From Caldilineaceae bacterium (GTDB taxonomy: Bacteria > Chloroflexota > Anaerolineae > Caldilineales > Caldilineaceae), in contig JAGNDO010000031.1 of NCBI GenBank assembly GCA_018003515.1, positions 5,265 through 57,132 of the forward strand: a DNA stretch of 51,868 bases, in the 5' to 3' direction. Position 1 is the first letter of the stretch. The number at the start of each line of letters is the position of its first letter. The notes under the pieces were generated by a model. The model worked only from the letters and a program-made list of their open reading frames with translations. It was not told the DNA's origin and did no database searches. Of this stretch, positions 43,901 through 51,845 are shown piece after piece. The translations under genes and the position numbers were made by a program.

Positions 43901-45591
43901 AACAGTCGGTAGCCCTTACCTCCCAGAATGGTAGTTTCCGTATTCACGACACCACCGGCGGCCTCACAATTGATTTGACGACCATGACCCGGAGCTACTG
44001 GGGCGACTGGATGCCGGAGGACGATCAGAACGAACGCTCTTCCACCGCTTGTTCGAAGAGCAAGTGTATCGCCAACTGCACAGGGCGCAAGGTTACCTTC
44101 AAAGTTGTTACCGTCACCGCATTCCAGACAGTCCTGTGGACAATTGGCTCCGGTGGGACAATGGGTCCGGGTGCGGTAGCTTTCCATGTGGCCCATGTCT
44201 CTAAAATGGTCTACGACTGCGTGCAAGATTGTGACAATCCGGCCACTCACTGCTGCACGGACGGCCAAGTACGCTGGTCGCCCTCCGGCTGGAACCTCCT
44301 CTTCGGCCCCGGCTGTGCCAAAGAGGTGTGTGTGAGCAATTCCTTTGTCGGCCAAGGGTGGGTCAGCTGCCCCGGTCAGCGCTGTGTGGCGGGCATAGAC
44401 GCGGCAGGTGGATGCAAAAACTGTGATGCCAAAAGTAGCCAATACCGGGAGGTCTCTCTCGCTCCGCCCGCTGACTCCGCAGTTTGCGCCAGTGGGTTGA
44501 ATGGTGGGAACGACTGCACCGATACGGGCGTCTGGGTGGCCAAGGATCCCAACGCCATCTACGGCCCGTCCGGGGATATGCTGCCGGAGGCCACCGCCCT
44601 CTACACCATCACCTACGAGAACGAGGGCTTGGGCCGGGCCTATGGGGTCTATGTGACCAATCTGCTTCCCGAAGTCTTCGACGCCGCCAGTCTGGATCTC
44701 CACGGCGCGGGCACCTATCTGCCCGATAGTCGGGAGATCTTCTGGATGGTGGGCGAGTTGGGGCCAAAGGGCGCGGTTGACTCTGAGGGGGCGATCACCT
44801 ACACGGTCAACCTCACTGGTGGCCTGCCATCGGGCACGGTGGTGAGCAATCAGGCCGTGGTCTTTTTCCCCAGCGTGCCGGAGGAGACGCCGACCAACAC
44901 CTGGGTCAACCTGATCTCGCCCCTCAAGGCCATCCCCCAAAATCTGACCACGGAATACATGACCCCGCTGTCCCTCACCCTGGCCGGGCAGGAAGTCAGC
45001 GGCCTACCCCTCACCTTCGAGATCGGCGAAGCCCCCCACGGCGGCACCCTCACGGGCACCCCGCCCAGCCTGGTCTACACGCCCCTGGAGAACTTCACCG
45101 GGCCGGACAGCTTCAGCTTCCGGGTCAGCAACGGCACATCCACCAGCCGGGCGGCCCAAGTAAGCATCGAAGTGACTTCTGTCGGCGACGCCACCCCGCC
45201 CCAGGTGGTGTGGACCAGCCCCGGCGCGGACGCCAAGGACGTCATCGCTTCGGCCAGCCCGGCCTTCACCGGCACGGCCGGCCCGGTCTATGCCCCGGTG
45301 ATCGTCATCGGCGTCTCCGAACCGTTGAGCGAGACCACGGTCAGCACGGCCACGGTCACGTTGACGGACAGGGCGGGGAAGCCGGTGACGGGCACCGTGC
45401 GCTTTGACGGGGCCGTCAACCAGATTGTCTTTAGTCCCCTGGTGGTGGTGGAGCCGGACAGGTATACGGTCACGGTGGGGACGGGGGTGACGGATGTGGC
45501 CGGGAATGTGATGGCTGCGCCGTATATGTGGACGTTCGAGATCAAGGGGGCGACCCCGCCGGATCTCTATCTGCCAATGTTGCTCCGGTAA
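40993..45591 (+). CDS. Large secreted beta-helix / DUF11 / Ig-like surface protein
   Basis: 1532 aa. AGGAGG 5 nt before the ATG and a signal peptide ('SLLGVSLAICLLFLFGLMAG') fix the start; the frame is open further upstream only through repeats. Residues ~45-760: right-handed parallel beta-helix with NosD/pectate-lyase-like turns ('NGLYLYSRNGSTIHPMLENV', 'NNSIHDTAQEGVANWNAPLL', 'ARNNWWGDASGPYHP'). ~775-900 and ~1180-1300: DUF11-type domains ('PGQTVDYAVQYLNTMTETVK'). ~1016-1176: a Cys-rich insert with 15 Cys. ~1310-1395: cadherin-like Ig ('TYTPLENFTGPDSFSF'-type strand). ~1400-1520: Big_5-like Ig. It ends 'DLYLPMLLR', a short hydrophobic tail common on secreted Chloroflexota proteins. Likely exported and surface-associated; ligand unknown. 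Confidence 0.88.
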   Translation: MQSGSMSVSVVRRSLLGVSLAICLLFLFGLMAGGVPAGSDGVAAPTAPLVDACAPIVADTIWSSGVYTGTECEIVVPAGVTLTIQAGVVVKLGSVHPRTYFPAGSTALIVDGTLIVQGTAGQPVVFTSLKDDTYLGDTNGDGDSVGTAGDWYGLVFRSGSVGRLEHFFVGYAGSGAANRFTGYNRAQIDVKTIDVQLRQGVVTDGRKKGIYLEGADIMPLIEGVHIARNNDPSYGQPGYAIYQDSINMQPMYSALTFSGNDWDEVFIGNLNTPMTQSVTLGGTNFGFTPCGSSLCLLTVPNGITLTVNPGTLLDLGEGSYAGGITVAAGGSLIAQGTVTQPITFTSRLAEASGGTTHRWIGLWAQQGSTLRLDQCDISYASDTNFGLGGLEINTNTAEVSNCRIHHNAQNGLYLYSRNGSTIHPMLENVDVTDNGQAGVFLGTSNPGSLFVTWDGGSISRNGYSGVVDSVWNDTIYPTLRNLTISGNGLLGTYDDRKRGIAFNDHNVNPVLENIAFTDNVGTAVSWYCNGSITAKDLTATGNGGDELLIPGCALGGGRQWDLGEAGIPVRVTGSIEVSPNGLLSIKPGTTLAFDKNGYGSPTYISVKDQGALYALGTVDKPVVFTGARAETGWWAGIGAVDRSTVSLGYCQITYGGATVSSNLGASLELWWGLNGGAPTVNVQNCEIAYSGRKGVHFNFNNNPAAPVVFQNNSIHDTAQEGVANWNAPLLDARNNWWGDASGPYHPTLNPSGLGDNVGDNITVYPWLGMAETGAVAPGQMLVTTGGPNLVSPGQTVDYAVQYLNTMTETVKGAVLAVQLPQGAEYVDSPDGVFWIEKNQVFWALGDLTPGAQGFHSFRVRFQWGLPASYKDGTLTLFAGSNYNMALFDVAEYLDYSPVTILTETPLTPAEFAALRAAHPDLETLYTQAIEAGYTYLQAGHQQYSDGSTVDWAAMRTADRRSVRLLTQTGEQSVALTSQNGSFRIHDTTGGLTIDLTTMTRSYWGDWMPEDDQNERSSTACSKSKCIANCTGRKVTFKVVTVTAFQTVLWTIGSGGTMGPGAVAFHVAHVSKMVYDCVQDCDNPATHCCTDGQVRWSPSGWNLLFGPGCAKEVCVSNSFVGQGWVSCPGQRCVAGIDAAGGCKNCDAKSSQYREVSLAPPADSAVCASGLNGGNDCTDTGVWVAKDPNAIYGPSGDMLPEATALYTITYENEGLGRAYGVYVTNLLPEVFDAASLDLHGAGTYLPDSREIFWMVGELGPKGAVDSEGAITYTVNLTGGLPSGTVVSNQAVVFFPSVPEETPTNTWVNLISPLKAIPQNLTTEYMTPLSLTLAGQEVSGLPLTFEIGEAPHGGTLTGTPPSLVYTPLENFTGPDSFSFRVSNGTSTSRAAQVSIEVTSVGDATPPQVVWTSPGADAKDVIASASPAFTGTAGPVYAPVIVIGVSEPLSETTVSTATVTLTDRAGKPVTGTVRFDGAVNQIVFSPLVVVEPDRYTVTVGTGVTDVAGNVMAAPYMWTFEIKGATPPDLYLPMLLR

Positions 45592-45609
45592 GCGGCGGTT
45601 GAAAAGCAA

Positions 45610-45657
45610 AGAGGGAGGCGCACCCACACCGGGTGCGCCTCCGCTCCCTCTGTTTTT
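45610..45657 (+). terminator. Rho-independent terminator after the beta-helix gene
   Basis: Stem GGCGCACCC/GGGTGCGCC with outer AGAGGGA/TCCCTCT pairing (5-nt bulge), followed by G and six T. Confidence 0.85.
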
Positions 45658-45673
45658 TCCCGATGCGTAAACG

Positions 45674-45702
45674 TTCACCAAAGGCTGAATCTATGATATG
45701 AT
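45674..45702 (+). promoter_or_regulatory. Probable promoter for the acyl-CoA ligase gene
   Basis: TTCACC (45674-45679), a 17-nt spacer and TATGAT (45697-45702) with an extended-10 TG at 45694-45695. It lies 84 bp before the ATG. Confidence 0.55.
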
Positions 45703-45785
45703 CTTAAGGATTGCTCAGATCTCAGGATGATGTTCCTGATGACACGCCCATTTTTTGTCCACTGTGTGGAGACAGACGAAGCCCT

Positions 45786-47594
45786 ATGACCTTTCAACAC
45801 CTGGCGACGATGATCGCCCAAAGCGCCCAGAAATATGCCGATCAACCGGCGATGAATGCCTACTACGCCACCGGGAAAGGCCCCCATTCCAGCCCGATCT
45901 CCTATGCCGAGATGTACAGTCGCATCCGCACCATTGCCCGGGCCCTGCTTTCCTTGGGCGTGCAGCCTGGGGACCGCATCGGCATCTTCGCCTCCAACTG
46001 CCCGGAATGGACCCTGGCCGACTTTGGCATCCTCAGCGTGCGCGCCATTCCTGTGCCCATCTATGCCACCAACACGCGCCAGCAGGCCGCCTATATCATC
46101 GACGAGACGGACATGACCCTGCTCTTTGTGGGCGATCAGGCAGCCTATGCCAAAATTGCGGCTGGCGCGCAGCGTTCTCCCACTCTGCGCGCCCTGGTTG
46201 TATTTGATGAAGGGCGGGCGGAGGCGGAGATGCCCCTCCACGCGCCGGACCTCCACTTTGGCCAATTCCTCCAACTGGGCGCGGACCTGGCGCTGGATGC
46301 AGCCCTGGACGCCCGTCTGGCCGCGGCTGATGCGGACGAAAACGAGCTGGCGACCATCATCTACACCTCCGGCACGACGGGCGAACCCAAGGGGGTGATG
46401 CTGACCCATGCCAATCTGTTGCACCAGTTCAAGGCCCTGCGCGGGCAATTTCACGTCGGCCCTGGTGACCGCTCCCTCTGCTTCTTGCCCCTCAGCCACG
46501 TCTACGAGCGAAGCTGGTCCTATTATATCTTCCACACGGGCGCGGAAAACTACTATCTGGACGATCCCAAGACGGTGATCGTGGCCATGCAGGCGGTGAA
46601 GCCCACGGTGATGGTCAGCGTGCCGCGCCTCTATGAGAAGATCTATGCCGCCGCCCATCATGGCCTGGAAGAGGGGTCCGGGCTGAAAAAGCGGCTCTTC
46701 CATTGGGCGCTGGGTGTGGGCTTAGACTATCAGCGTCGGCGCAAGGAAGATCGCCCCGTGGGGGTGGGGCTGGCATTGCAACAGAGCCTGGCGGACCGGC
46801 TGGTGCTTGCCAAGATTCGGGCGATTGTGGGCGGGGACAAGAAGTTCTTCTCTGCCGGCGGTGCGCCCCTGGCCCCCTCCATCGAGGAGTTCTTTTTTGC
46901 TGCGGGGTTGTTGATCTGCGAAGGCTATGGGCTGACCGAGACCTCCCCTATGGTCACCTGCAACACGCCCAAAGCGTTCAAATTCGGCACGGTGGGGCGG
47001 CCGATTGTGGATTGCCAGGTAAAGATCGCCGATGATGGCGAAATTCTGCTCAAAAGCCCCAGCGTCACCCAGGGCTATTACAAAAAGCCTGGGGCCACCG
47101 CCGCCGCCTTTGTCGATGGCTGGTTCCGCAGCGGGGATGTGGGCGAGTTTGATGAGGAGGGGTTTCTGCGCATTACGGACCGCATCAAGGATCTGATCAT
47201 CACATCCGGCGGCAAAAATGTGGCCCCCCAACATATTGAAACCGTCTTGGCCCAGGACTATTTCATCGAGCAATCCATTGCGGTGGGCGATCGGCGCAAG
47301 TACATCAGCGTCCTGATCGTGCCGAATTTCGCCGCCCTGGAAGAGCACGCCGCGGGGCAGGGGATCACCGGGCACACCCGGGAGGCGTTGGTGAACCATC
47401 CCAAGATTGTGGCCTTCTACCGCGCCCACATCGACCACTATGCCCAGGAGTTGGCCCCATTTGAACAGGTGAAAGCCTTTACTTTGCTACCCGCTCCCTT
47501 GACCCAAGAAGGGGGCGAAATCACCCCCTCGCAAAAAACCCGACGCCGGGCAGTCATGGAGAAATATGCCCATTTGATCGAAGCCATGTACTAA
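45786..47594 (+). CDS. Long-chain fatty acid-CoA ligase (AMP-forming)
   Basis: 602 aa. Activates fatty acids to acyl-CoA through an acyl-AMP intermediate. P-loop-like 'IIYTSGTTGEPKGVMLTHAN' at ~193-212, 'LPLSHVYERSWSYYIFHTGA', 'FSAGGAPLAPSIEEFFFAAG', 'CEGYGLTETSPMVTCNTPKA', and 'WFRSGDVGEFDEEGFLRITD' with the adenylate-binding Asp. The 'RIKDLIITSGGKNVAPQHIE' hinge carries the Arg and Lys of the family. The type (with the ~50-residue insert after the SGTTG motif) fits FadD15/long-chain ligases rather than acetyl-CoA synthetase. The start at 45786 is where homology begins. Confidence 0.95.
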   Translation: MTFQHLATMIAQSAQKYADQPAMNAYYATGKGPHSSPISYAEMYSRIRTIARALLSLGVQPGDRIGIFASNCPEWTLADFGILSVRAIPVPIYATNTRQQAAYIIDETDMTLLFVGDQAAYAKIAAGAQRSPTLRALVVFDEGRAEAEMPLHAPDLHFGQFLQLGADLALDAALDARLAAADADENELATIIYTSGTTGEPKGVMLTHANLLHQFKALRGQFHVGPGDRSLCFLPLSHVYERSWSYYIFHTGAENYYLDDPKTVIVAMQAVKPTVMVSVPRLYEKIYAAAHHGLEEGSGLKKRLFHWALGVGLDYQRRRKEDRPVGVGLALQQSLADRLVLAKIRAIVGGDKKFFSAGGAPLAPSIEEFFFAAGLLICEGYGLTETSPMVTCNTPKAFKFGTVGRPIVDCQVKIADDGEILLKSPSVTQGYYKKPGATAAAFVDGWFRSGDVGEFDEEGFLRITDRIKDLIITSGGKNVAPQHIETVLAQDYFIEQSIAVGDRRKYISVLIVPNFAALEEHAAGQGITGHTREALVNHPKIVAFYRAHIDHYAQELAPFEQVKAFTLLPAPLTQEGGEITPSQKTRRRAVMEKYAHLIEAMY

Positions 47595-47626
47595 AGGCCC
47601 AGCACCCTGATGTTGTCGATAACGAC

Positions 47627-47659
47627 AGAGGCCCGGCTTTTTCAAAAAGCCGGGCCTCT
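47627..47659. terminator. Bidirectional terminator between the ligase gene and the minus-strand remnant
   Basis: 16-bp perfect arms AGAGGCCCGGCTTTTT (47627-47642) and complement (47644-47659) with a 1-nt nominal loop. T-rich on both strands in the stem centre. Confidence 0.75.
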
Positions 47660-47685
47660 GTGTGTCTTGGGGGATAGGGTGGGAT

Positions 47686-47912
47686 CTACTTGTTGTCGAT
47701 CCCAAACAGATTCCCCAACGGATCCACCCCCAGCGCCGACCCGGCCCGGGTCTCCAGGGCCAGGTCGTGGAGGATGGCGGGCGGGGTGTAGGGGCGACGA
47801 CCGGGGAGCGGTGCAGCCTGTGCGGCGGGAAGCGGGGGACGGGAAGCCGTGGCGGCCATGCGCCCGCCGTTGACCCCGCTCCTATGCCGCTAGAAGGCCG
47901 GCCCGGTCAACT
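47686..47912 (-). pseudogene. Duplicate fragment of the FG-GAP protein C-terminal tail
   Basis: On the minus strand this stretch reads '...GGRMAATAS', a Pro/Ala-rich linker, then 'PYTPPAILHDLALETRAGSA' continuing to 'LGVDPLGNLFGIDNK' and stop. It matches the last ~70 residues of the FG-GAP protein (48978-) almost residue for residue. The Trp of the membrane anchor there has become a TAG stop here, and similarity ends at about 47912. A 57-codon frame from ATG 47859 would still encode the whole tail alone, but it has no ribosome site. Most likely a decayed duplicate, with a small free peptide as an alternative. Confidence 0.72.
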
Positions 47913-47944
47913 CACACAATCTGCTGGACCGTTGGGCCTGACCG

Positions 47945-47999
47945 GCCTGGGTCCACAGCCAGCCGCCCCCGGCAGCGGCCGCTATCTGTGGACCCAGGC
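47945..47999 (-). terminator. Hairpin downstream of the tail-collar gene
   Basis: 14-bp arms GCCTGGGTCCACAG (47945-47958) and complement (47986-47999), 27-nt loop. It is 6 bp past the stop of the minus-strand gene at 48005. No T-tract. Confidence 0.45.
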
Positions 48000-48004
48000 A
48001 GAAA

Positions 48005-48370
48005 CTAACTGTGCGCCGGATAGATGCCTTCCAGGGCGATGATGAAGTTGACGCCGAGAAAGGGCAGCAGATGGGCACTGGACTTTCCGCCCTCTGCCTT
48101 GACAACCGGCTCACTCCAACTGTGGTTGTTGTCCCCTAAGCCAACCCTGTCCGTTCCGGGTGCCTGCCCCGCATGGACGGGCGCACGACCGCGCAGATCG
48201 GGCAAGGCAAAGGTGCGTATGCCGTCACCGCCATAGATGGTGCCGAGTATAGAAAAGAGCGCAGAGTTCTGGCCAATGTCCATGAGCTGCCCATTGCAAA
48301 AGGCCCAGCCCTCGGGGGCATAGTTGCCCGCAAACATACTGATTTCTCCAATAAACGGGTCACTAGACAT
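48005..48370 (-). CDS. Compact phage tail collar domain protein (MdpB/microcystin-dependent protein type)
   Basis: 121 aa. 'DPFIGEISMFAGNYAPEGWA', 'CNGQLMDIGQNSALFSILGT', 'IYGGDGIRTFALPDLRGRAP' is the full N-terminal collar domain. The C-terminal 'PFLGVNFIIALEGIYP' strand is also present. Family members are usually ~170-180 aa with a His/Ala-rich loop ('MPAHTH') in between; here 'NNHSWSEPVVKAEGGKSSAH' replaces it, so the middle is about 50 residues short. AGGAG lies 9 nt before the ATG. Likely encodes a small trimeric fibre-tip-like protein, perhaps of a contractile-injection or domesticated phage origin; no other phage genes are near. Confidence 0.85.
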   Translation of the reverse strand: MSSDPFIGEISMFAGNYAPEGWAFCNGQLMDIGQNSALFSILGTIYGGDGIRTFALPDLRGRAPVHAGQAPGTDRVGLGDNNHSWSEPVVKAEGGKSSAHLLPFLGVNFIIALEGIYPAHS

Positions 48371-48977
48371 AGTGTACTTCTCCTTTTCTGTGTATGTGTT
48401 GAACGACGAACTGCATGGTCAGGCGAAGGACAACCTACAAACGGGACACAATCGGGTAGAGTCTGTCCCGGCCAACAACGGATTTTGTCTGCCTATCCCC
48501 TGCCAGTCTACAACAAGGTTTCTTTGAAAGGCGGAGTTTCGCAGGACCGGTAAGAAATCAGCCTTGCAAAAACCCCTGAATTCAAACGAAGATTGGGATA
48601 GAGCAAGAAGTATACCTCAACCAATATCGGTGTCAAGAAGAAAAAAAAACGATACCCTTCAGCCGTTCATCAAGTCGTCGCCGTGCAAGCAACGCAGAGC
48701 GCAGAAAGGCCACGGTTTTCCCGCTCTGCATGTTGACCACCCAGATCCTGCATTGGCGCTCCTCGGACGATTTCCACGATCTGGCGAATCAAAAAATCAG
48801 GGGTGGAACGGCAAAATTGACCGATCTACTCCTGATTTTGATCATGTGGCGGATCTTTGGGAATTCAGGGGGGGACCCGCCCAAACCTTCCAGGAAGCTT
48901 CAAGCTTCCTGGAAGGTCGGACCGGGCGGATCTTGTCAACCCACCAAGATCCCAAAGAACCAGTGTGGCGTATATGC
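48371..48977. other. Intergenic region between tail-collar and FG-GAP genes
   Basis: About 600 bp with no supported gene. It contains a perfect 15-bp inverted repeat CCTTCCAGGAAGCTT (48886-48900) with 48902-48916, possibly the terminator of the FG-GAP gene. On the minus strand near 48690-48760, 'WVVNMQSGKTVAFLR' is a possible scrap of a degraded gene. Confidence 0.45.
48886..48916 (-). terminator. Perfect inverted repeat downstream of the FG-GAP gene
   Basis: 15-bp arms with a 1-nt centre, 60 bp past the FG-GAP stop. Lacks a T-tract, so termination is only suggested by position. Confidence 0.4.
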
Positions 48978-51845
48978 CTACTTGCTGTCGATCCCGAACA
49001 GCTCGTTCAGCGGATCCACACTCAGCGCGGAGCCGGCCCGGGTCTCCAGGGCCAGTTCGTGGAGGATGGCGGGCGGGGTGTAGGGACGGCGACCCGAGAC
49101 CGCCGCGTCAAGCTGACCAGGAAGCGGGAGACGGGAGACGGGCTGGGCCGTGGCGGCCATGCGTCCGCCGCTGACCCCGCTCTTGCGCCGCCAGACGGCC
49201 AGCCCGGCCAGCAGGGTCAGCAGCCCGGCGGGCAGGAAACCGGTCCATCCGCCTGTGGATGAGGACGCTGCCGCAAAGCCGCTCAAGGTGACCGCGGTGG
49301 GCACACTGTTGGCTGTTTTGGTCGGGCTGCTGTCTTGGATGCTCACCGAGAAGTCTGGGGTTTTGCCCTCCACCACTGCACCGGCGTCCGGGTCGAATTG
49401 CAGGCAGATGTCGCCTTGGGGCGCATTGGTCAGCAGGCTGACCCAGTAGGTGCGGCTGTTGGTGGGGCTGACCTGGACGTTGGCGTCATCGTTGGTAAAG
49501 CTAATTGTCTGCACGCCGCCAGCCAGGGCAAAGGTGTCGATTTCGGCTACCTGAACGTCGCTGCCATCGCTTTCGAAGATGCCGTCGCCGTCATCCAAGC
49601 GCACCCGCAGCTTGTCTAGCAGGCTGTTGGCCGTGGCCGTGTCCATGGGGTTGCTGCAAGCGTCCCCGTCGTCGAAGAGGTTCAGATTCCACTGGCTGAG
49701 TTCCAGATCCCGGTCGCCGGTGATGCCGTTGTGGGTGAAGACCACCTTGAACACATCGTCTTCGCTGCCCGGCACAATTCGGGTGCCCGGCGAGGTGTCG
49801 GTCACCGCAAAGCCTGCGCTGCCGCCCTGGTTCTGCCAGGCTTTGATTATGTTATCACGCCCGCCGGAGACGAGGTCCAGGTCGCCGTCCCCGTCCAGGT
49901 CACCCACCGCCACGGAGTCGATAAAGTCAGTGTGGCTGCCCACAGTCTGGCTGGCCCACGCATCAGCAAAGGGCGTGCCGTCGTTACGCCAGACATTGAC
50001 ATTCTTATCCCACCCAGCGGAGGCGATGTCCAGGTCGCCGTCCCCGTCCAGGTCCCCCACCGCCACCGCCTCCACAGAGTCCGTGAGGCTGCCCACGGTC
50101 AGGCTGGTCCACGCACCCGCACCATCAAAAGGCCTGCCGTTGTGACGCCAGACTTTGATACTGGAGAAGGGAGCAATTGGATTATCTCCGTGAAAAACCG
50201 ATGAATCATCGCTGGAGACGATATCCAGGTCGCCATCCCCATCCAGGTCCCCCACCGCCACCGCCATCACAGGGCCAGTGTGGCTGCCTATGATGGTCCT
50301 GCCATCCCAGTTCCATGTAGTCTCATCAATGGGGTCTATGCCCCAGTTCTGCCAGGCCATGACTTTTAAATCCTGCCCGCCGGAGAGGATGTCCAGGTTG
50401 CCGTCCCCATCCAGGTCCCCCACCGCCACCGCCATCACAGCGCTAGTGTGGCCGTCAAAGATCCGGCTGGCCCACGCCCCGGCATCAAAGGGCGTGCCGT
50501 CGTTCAGCCAGATCCTGACATTGTTATCAAACCCGCCGGAGACGATGTCCAGGTCGCCGTCCCCATCCAGGTCCCCCACCGCCACCGCCTCCACCGCCAC
50601 CGCCCCCACAACGTCAGTGTGGCTGCCCACGGTCTGGCCGATCCACGCCCCGTCGAAAGGCGTGCCGTTGTTCTCCCATATCTTGACATTGTCCAGCCCA
50701 GCGGAGGCGATGTCCAGGTCGCCGTCCCCGTCCAGGTCCCCCACCGCCACGGATCTCACAAACCCTGAGTGGTTGCCCACGGTCTCGCTGGTGCTCCAAC
50801 CAGCAGCAAAGGGCGTGCCGTTGTTCTGCCAGATCGTGATGCTGCCAGTACCCCCGGCGGAGATGATGTCCAGGTCGCCGTCCCCGTCCAGGTCCCCCGT
50901 TGCCGTGAAGAGCACCCATATTGTGCTGCTTATGCTGCCCACGTCCGTGGCCGTGCTGTTGAAGGGCATGTTGCGGTGTACCTGCTTGTTCTGCCAGGCT
51001 TTGACTGTGCTATCCTGCCCGCCGGAGACGATGTCCAGGTCGCCGTCCCCGTCCAGGTTCCCCACCGCCACGGCGAACACAAGGTCTATGTGGCTGCCTG
51101 CGGTCAGGCTGGCCCACGTACCACTGAAAGGCGTGCCGTCGTTCTGCCAGACATTGACATTGTGATCATACCCGGCGGAGACGATGTCCAGGTCGCCGTC
51201 CCCGTCCAGGTCCCCCACCGCCATTGAGCTCACAGCGTCCGTGTGGCTGCCCACGGTTTGGCTGGCCCACGGTACGGCGGCATTAAAGGGCGTGCCGTTG
51301 TTCTGCCAGATAGTGACTTGGTTATCAAACCCGCCGGAGACAATGTCCAGTTTGCCGTCCCCGTCCAGGTCCCCCACCGCCACCGAGAGCACAGGGGCCG
51401 CGCCGCCCATGGTCTGGCTGGTGCTCCAGCCAGCATCAAAGGGCGTGCCGTCGTTCCGCCAGACATTGATATCACTCCCAGCGGAGACGATGTCCAGTTT
51501 GCCGTCCCCGTCCAGGTCCCCCACCGCCACCGCCTCCACAGCCCCCGTGTGGCTGCCCGCGGTCAGGCTGTTCCACTCCCCGTTGAAAGGCCTGCCGTTG
51601 TTACGCCAGATGTTGACATTGTTATCCTGCCCGCCGGAGACGATGTCCAGGTCGCCGTCCCCGTCCAGGTCCCCCACCGCCACGGCGTACACAATGCTCG
51701 CGGTGTTGCCCACGATCTGGCTGGTCCACGTCCCGTTGTCGTTACCAGCAATTCTCAATTTGACACGGGGTAAACCCTTCTGGTAAAAAAGTGGGAGTCG
51801 CGGCATAAAAGTGGGAGGGGATAAATGAGTACAGGACTGACGCAC
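48978..51845 (-). CDS. FG-GAP/VCBS repeat surface protein with C-terminal anchor and tail, 5' part missing
   Basis: The minus-strand frame is open to the window edge (GTG at 51845). Twelve tandem repeats of ~45-65 residues each carry 'AVGDLDGDGDLDIVSGG' plus 'W.NNGTPF', the Ca-binding loop D-x-D-G-D-x-x-D of FG-GAP/VCBS blades (enough for more than one propeller). Then a ~190-residue beta domain ('DVFKVVFTHNGITGDRDLEL', 'DGDGIFESDGSDVQVAEIDT'), a Ser/Gly linker, and a membrane anchor 'GFLPAGLLTLLAGLAVW' with 'RRK'. After that is a ~65-residue tail ending 'PYTPPAILHELALETRAG' ... 'DPLNELFGIDSK'. No signal peptide is visible: the first ~30 codons look unrelated to the repeats, and the coding of the true 5' part is probably displaced by an insertion near 51761-51781. 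Confidence 0.82.
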   Translation of the reverse strand: MRQSCTHLSPPTFMPRLPLFYQKGLPRVKLRIAGNDNGTWTSQIVGNTASIVYAVAVGDLDGDGDLDIVSGGQDNNVNIWRNNGRPFNGEWNSLTAGSHTGAVEAVAVGDLDGDGKLDIVSAGSDINVWRNDGTPFDAGWSTSQTMGGAAPVLSVAVGDLDGDGKLDIVSGGFDNQVTIWQNNGTPFNAAVPWASQTVGSHTDAVSSMAVGDLDGDGDLDIVSAGYDHNVNVWQNDGTPFSGTWASLTAGSHIDLVFAVAVGNLDGDGDLDIVSGGQDSTVKAWQNKQVHRNMPFNSTATDVGSISSTIWVLFTATGDLDGDGDLDIISAGGTGSITIWQNNGTPFAAGWSTSETVGNHSGFVRSVAVGDLDGDGDLDIASAGLDNVKIWENNGTPFDGAWIGQTVGSHTDVVGAVAVEAVAVGDLDGDGDLDIVSGGFDNNVRIWLNDGTPFDAGAWASRIFDGHTSAVMAVAVGDLDGDGNLDILSGGQDLKVMAWQNWGIDPIDETTWNWDGRTIIGSHTGPVMAVAVGDLDGDGDLDIVSSDDSSVFHGDNPIAPFSSIKVWRHNGRPFDGAGAWTSLTVGSLTDSVEAVAVGDLDGDGDLDIASAGWDKNVNVWRNDGTPFADAWASQTVGSHTDFIDSVAVGDLDGDGDLDLVSGGRDNIIKAWQNQGGSAGFAVTDTSPGTRIVPGSEDDVFKVVFTHNGITGDRDLELSQWNLNLFDDGDACSNPMDTATANSLLDKLRVRLDDGDGIFESDGSDVQVAEIDTFALAGGVQTISFTNDDANVQVSPTNSRTYWVSLLTNAPQGDICLQFDPDAGAVVEGKTPDFSVSIQDSSPTKTANSVPTAVTLSGFAAASSSTGGWTGFLPAGLLTLLAGLAVWRRKSGVSGGRMAATAQPVSRLPLPGQLDAAVSGRRPYTPPAILHELALETRAGSALSVDPLNELFGIDSK

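Noticed and set aside
48640-48815. Minus-strand phrase 'WVVNMQSGKTVAFLR' between tail-collar and FG-GAP genes
   Set aside because: It recalls a conserved bacterial family, but only ~15 residues fit, with no start or continuation; too little to call beyond a possible scrap.
49860-51720. Regularly spaced repeats that might suggest a CRISPR array
   Set aside because: Repeat spacing is ~140-190 bp, the units are codon-phased and encode D-x-D-G-D loops.
49150-51786. Long plus-strand frames with repeated 'PSPSRSPTAT' phrases
   Set aside because: They are antisense images of the FG-GAP repeats; periodicity comes from the repeat, not from a second gene.
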